A stretch of DNA of 9,331 nucleotides from Pseudomonadales bacterium (GTDB lineage: Bacteria; Pseudomonadota; Gammaproteobacteria; Pseudomonadales; Azotimanducaceae), in assembly GCA_029244465.1 (NCBI GenBank), contig JAQWQN010000235.1, forward strand, positions 1 through 9,331, in the 5' to 3' direction. Positions 6,957 through 9,331 of this stretch are shown in pieces. Numbering within the stretch: position 1 is the first letter of the stretch; each line of letters starts with the position of its first letter. The position numbers and the translations under genes are program-made. The notes under the pieces were generated by a model, which saw only the letters and a program-made list of their open reading frames with translations, did not search any database and was not told the DNA's origin.

Positions 6957-7004
6957 GTCTTTCGGCTATGCTAGGCGTTACAAAATTTAGTTGGGGACCC
7001 ATAA
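6957..7004. promoter_or_regulatory. Very short divergent intergenic region (48 bp)
   Basis: Only 48 bp separate the start codons of the YkvA-like and SDR-like genes. GGGGA (6993-6997), seven bases before ATG 7005, is a plausible Shine-Dalgarno for the plus-strand gene. TATGCT (6967-6972) is a weak -10 candidate on the plus strand with no good -35. At least one promoter must overlap the coding sequence of the opposite gene. Confidence 0.35.
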
Positions 7005-7769
7005 ATGAAACCAGTTTGTTTAGTCATAGGTGCTGGTGCTGGCATTGGCGGTACAGTTGGGCGTCGTTTTGCGCAAGAAGGATACCACTCAGTCCTATGT
7101 CGTCGCAGTGACGAAGAGGGATTGCATCGCTTAGTCGGCGCCATACATGAAGATGGCAATGAAGCAAGCGGGCATCTGCTCAATGCCATAGATGACGGCG
7201 CGATCGAAGAGCGGGTTGCTGCCGTGGAAGCGGATGTTGGTCCGATTGAGGTCGTGGTTTTTAATCTTGGTGCTCAGATTGGCGACCGGTCTTTGGCCGG
7301 TACAAGCTATAAGGCATTTGAGCTTGGCTGGCGAATGGCCTGCTTTGGTCTTTTTCGCGTTGCATCGTCGGTCGCGCCAAAAATGGTAGAGCGAGGCAAA
7401 GGCGCGATTTTGGTGACCTCGGCCACTGCGGCGGTACGTGGTAACAAAGGCCAACATTCACATGCCGCTGCGATGGGTGGACGTCGCATGCTTTGCCAGT
7501 CGTTGAATGCTGAGTTTGCCTCGCAAGGGATCCACGTGGCACACATACTCATAGACGGCGCGGTCGACGCACCCGATACGCTTGGCAAGATGCTGGGTGC
7601 TGAGCGCTTTCAAGAGTTGCGTGAAACCAGGGGTATGGAACACGACGGGCTAATGTTGCCAGCGAAAATTGCGGATACCTATCTGCATGTTGCGCATCAA
7701 CATCGTTCGGTCTGGACGCACGAGCTGGATCTCCGTGCTTTCAGTGACCAAGCGTGGTGGAACCACTAA
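7005..7769 (+). CDS. SDR-fold protein with degenerate active site (HxxxM instead of YxxxK)
   Basis: A 254-residue SDR-fold protein. Seen: a modified glycine motif IGAGAGIGG (8-16), CRRS after beta-2 (32-35) that could bind NADP(H), FNLGAQ (87-92) in place of the usual NNAG, ILVTSATAAVRG (135-146) at the serine strand, and HAAAM (153-157) where classical SDRs have YxxxK; H153 is encoded by CAT and M157 by ATG. The segment after it (LNAEFASQGIHVAHILIDGAVD, 167-188) resembles the SDR subgroup annotated as c10, which already lacks the active-site Tyr but usually keeps Lys. The fold is therefore clear, but ordinary SDR catalysis is doubtful: it may bind cofactor without turnover, act on an unusual substrate, or serve a structural role. 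The frame is intact, so it does not look like a pseudogene. It is convergent with the PLDc_N-type gene, 39 bp away. Confidence 0.87.
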   Translation: MKPVCLVIGAGAGIGGTVGRRFAQEGYHSVLCRRSDEEGLHRLVGAIHEDGNEASGHLLNAIDDGAIEERVAAVEADVGPIEVVVFNLGAQIGDRSLAGTSYKAFELGWRMACFGLFRVASSVAPKMVERGKGAILVTSATAAVRGNKGQHSHAAAMGGRRMLCQSLNAEFASQGIHVAHILIDGAVDAPDTLGKMLGAERFQELRETRGMEHDGLMLPAKIADTYLHVAHQHRSVWTHELDLRAFSDQAWWNH

Positions 7770-7808
7770 ATTTGACCAGCTTACCTAGCCGGTTCGAGTT
7801 AAGGTGCT

Positions 7809-7973
7809 TCAGCTCGGGCCGAACAGGATCCAGGCGACAACGCCGATGAAAGGCAGTAAGAGGACGATTGCGACCCACAGGATTTTCTGCCGGGTGTTCG
7901 CGTCACTGCGCAAGGTACGTACGATTGCCCAGAGATCAGCGAGAACAATTAGCGGCGCTGCGATGGCTTCCAT
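7809..7973 (-). CDS. Small PLDc_N-type membrane protein (54 aa)
   Basis: A short two-helix membrane protein on the minus strand: helix 1 around IAAPLIVLADLWAIVRTL (4-21), a polar loop RSDANTRQK (22-30), and helix 2 around ILWVAIVLLLPFIGVVAWILFG (31-52), ending in GPS. The pattern LADxWAI...LRSD...KILW...LLPxxGxxxWxLFGP is that of the phospholipase D/cardiolipin synthase N-terminal domain (PLDc_N), here free-standing without catalytic HKD motifs. Free-standing copies are known in bacteria but their role is not settled. Start ATG 7973 is chosen to fit the domain length; the frame is also open to a TTG at 8033, which would add 20 residues unlike the family. Neither start has a strong Shine-Dalgarno. 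It has no evident tie to the surrounding enzymes. Confidence 0.8.
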   Translation of the reverse strand: MEAIAAPLIVLADLWAIVRTLRSDANTRQKILWVAIVLLLPFIGVVAWILFGPS

Positions 7974-8105
7974 AGTGGTGTCTCGAGTGGCGTAGAGGTT
8001 GTATAACGCGTAGACGAAGGTTTTGCAAAGCAAACGTAAGGCAGCAGAGAAATCTGCGTGCAGCTTCTGCTTGTAGGACGAGTAAGATTATTTAGGAGGG
8101 ACAAT
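7974..8105. promoter_or_regulatory. Divergent intergenic region before the monooxygenase pair
   Basis: These 132 bp separate the PLDc_N-type gene from the luciferase-like monooxygenase gene. A weak -10-like TAAGAT (8083-8088) lies just before the Shine-Dalgarno of the plus-strand gene, with no convincing -35. No clear operator or terminator is visible. Confidence 0.3.
8094..8099 (+). promoter_or_regulatory. Strong Shine-Dalgarno that decides the monooxygenase start at 8106
   Basis: AGGAGG six bases before ATG 8106 marks the start. The frame is open further upstream to a GTG at 8058, but that would add 16 residues unlike the family and place the Shine-Dalgarno inside the coding sequence. Confidence 0.85.
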
Positions 8106-9116
8106 ATGCCGGACGTTAGAATCGGAGTCAGCTACGACTTTCGTAATCCACCCGACTCAGGGGTGAGTGATCAAGCGTTGTATGCAGACATAATGAATCA
8201 GGTGCAATGGCTCGATTCGATTGGCTGTGACTTGGTTTGGTTTACGGAACATCACTTTGTAGACGACGGGTATCTACCGAGTTGGATACCCGTCGCCGGT
8301 GCGATGTCGGCGCTGACAACCAACGTCCGTTTCGGCACAGATATCTGTCTTATGCCGTTTAATCATCCGGTCCGGCTTGCCGAAGATCTCGCGGTCTTAG
8401 ACAACCTGTCTGGAGGCCGAGTCGAAGTTGGTCTGGGCATGGGTTATGCGCCGCACGAGTTCAGAGGTTTTGGTTTTCCGGTCAAAAATCGGGTGTCGTT
8501 GATGAATGAGGGAATTGAAGTTCTACAACGTTGTTTTACGGGCGAAAAGTTCAGTTACCAGGGTAAACGCTGGCAGTTTGAGGATGTGCAGATTACGCCT
8601 GGCTATGTCCAAGCAGGTGGTCCGCCTTTGTGGATTGCGGCCATGTCAGAAGCGGGTGCCCTGCGGGCGGCGAAATACGACACGAATTTTCTGCCACAAG
8701 GCTTGAAGGCAGGCTCGTTTGACCCCTGGGTTAAGGCGCTCGAGGCAACGGGTCGCCAGACCAGTGACAAACGAGTTGGTATTATTCGTAGCATTCTTGT
8801 GACGGACGATAAGGAGCGCGATTGGCCAATGGTTCGGGCAGCGGAGCGATATCGGATGGCCCTTTATAACCGTTTCTTCGAAGAAAGTGGTGAGGGCTTT
8901 GGACACGGCGGCGAACCCGTGCCACAGACTTGGATTGTCGGCGATGTAGACCATTGTGTGGAAGAACTAGTCGCTTTTATCGAGAAGTTTGGCATGACCG
9001 ACATCGTGAGTATGGCCGTGCCGCCCGGTTTGCGTGCAGAGCAGATGTCTCAGAGTTTAGAAAAATTGTTTACCGAAGTTGTGCCAAAAGTGAAAGCGAA
9101 GGTTAAGAAAGCGTGA
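8106..9116 (+). CDS. Luciferase-like flavin-dependent monooxygenase (LLM family)
   Basis: A 336-residue TIM-barrel enzyme of the bacterial luciferase-like family. Seen: RIGVSYDFRNP at the first strand (5-15), the hallmark WFTEHHF (45-51), FGTDICLMPFNHPVRLAED (76-94), LDNLSGGRVEVGLGMGYAPHEF (98-119), the substrate-lid region around residue 150-165, and GGPPLWIAAMSEAGALRAA (171-189). Known: family members use FMNH2 or F420H2 with or without O2; subgroups include type II Baeyer-Villiger monooxygenases, alkane-sulfonate monooxygenases and F420-dependent reductases. The sequence alone does not settle the cofactor; FMN is more likely if the host is a proteobacterium (inference). Its stop codon overlaps the start of a type I BVMO gene, implying co-translation and a shared pathway. 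No flavin reductase gene is visible in the window to supply reduced flavin. Confidence 0.92.
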   Translation: MPDVRIGVSYDFRNPPDSGVSDQALYADIMNQVQWLDSIGCDLVWFTEHHFVDDGYLPSWIPVAGAMSALTTNVRFGTDICLMPFNHPVRLAEDLAVLDNLSGGRVEVGLGMGYAPHEFRGFGFPVKNRVSLMNEGIEVLQRCFTGEKFSYQGKRWQFEDVQITPGYVQAGGPPLWIAAMSEAGALRAAKYDTNFLPQGLKAGSFDPWVKALEATGRQTSDKRVGIIRSILVTDDKERDWPMVRAAERYRMALYNRFFEESGEGFGHGGEPVPQTWIVGDVDHCVEELVAFIEKFGMTDIVSMAVPPGLRAEQMSQSLEKLFTEVVPKVKAKVKKA

Positions 9117-9331
9117 CGGACCCCAAAAAAATGCTCGATGTTGTTGTTGTAGGCGCTGGTTTTTCTGGGATGTACCTCAGCATTAAATTGCGTCAGTTGG
9201 CTATGACCTACACGGTTCTGGAACAAGGCGACGACGTAGGTGGAACCTGGTATTGGAACCGATACCCGGGTGCGCGCTGTGATATCCCGACGGTTGAGTA
9301 TTCCTATAGTTTCGATAAAGAGCTTGAACAG
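9113..9331 (+). CDS. Type I Baeyer-Villiger monooxygenase, N-terminal part (cut by window end)
   Basis: The first 73 codons of a flavoprotein monooxygenase, running off the right edge in frame. Seen: the FAD-binding Rossmann motif VVVVGAGFSGMYLS (10-23), E36 closing the beta-alpha-beta unit (YTVLEQ, 32-37), GDDVGGTWYWNRYPGARCD (38-56), which fits the second type I BVMO fingerprint GxWxxxRYPGxxxD, and EYSYSF (61-66). These enzymes use FAD, NADPH and O2 to turn ketones into esters or lactones. The decisive FxGxxxHxxxWP motif lies beyond the window, so a related FMO cannot be fully excluded. The GTG at 9113 overlaps the preceding TGA by 4 bp; ATG 9131 (residue 7) is an alternative start after a run of seven A. 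Both starts precede the conserved domain. Confidence 0.9.
   Translation, partial: MTDPKKMLDVVVVGAGFSGMYLSIKLRQLAMTYTVLEQGDDVGGTWYWNRYPGARCDIPTVEYSYSFDKELEQ

Noticed and set aside
7770..7808. Possible terminator between the SDR-like and PLDc_N-type genes
   Set aside because: Only a 4-bp AACC/GGTT pairing with a long loop and no T-tract; too weak to call.

Overview
The window looks like chromosomal DNA of a Gram-negative bacterium with moderate GC content. The mix of genes, the Shine-Dalgarno sites and the small YkvA and PLDc_N-type proteins would fit an environmental, perhaps marine, proteobacterium (possibly a gammaproteobacterium). That placement is inference: there is no rRNA, tRNA or phylogenetic marker gene here. 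No mobile element, CRISPR array, integrase or transposase is visible.

Layout, left to right: a 3'-truncated classical SDR (1-455, -); an ACMSD/amidohydrolase-2 family metalloenzyme (541-1740, +); an extended SDR resembling progesterone 5-beta-reductase/iridoid synthase (PRISE) enone reductases (1758-2837, -); an MFS transporter (2925-4079, +); a complete classical SDR with intact catalytic residues (4054-4857, -); a 351-bp intergenic stretch with a direct repeat and a hairpin (4858-5208); a class III (CaiB/BaiF-type) CoA-transferase (5209-6507, +); a YkvA/DUF1232 protein (6504-6956, -); an SDR-fold protein whose catalytic Tyr and Lys are replaced by His and Met (7005-7769, +); a 54-residue PLDc_N-type membrane protein (7809-7973, -); a luciferase-like flavin monooxygenase (8106-9116, +); and, overlapping its stop codon, the start of a type I Baeyer-Villiger monooxygenase (9113 to the window end, +).

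Read together, the enzymes suggest catabolism of an alicyclic or steroid/terpenoid-like alcohol, ketone or enone. SDRs would interconvert alcohol and ketone, the PRISE-like enzyme would reduce a conjugated C=C, the flavin monooxygenases would insert oxygen next to a carbonyl, the amidohydrolase-family enzyme would hydrolyse or decarboxylate an intermediate, the CoA-transferase would activate the acid product, and the MFS protein would move substrate or product. The substrate cannot be read from the sequence and this pathway is a hypothesis.

The most distinctive structural feature is the gene order. The first ten genes alternate strand one by one, giving a chain of divergent pairs sharing short intergenic regions and convergent pairs that nearly touch or overlap. 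Only the last two genes form a same-strand, overlapping pair. No regulator gene lies inside the window.
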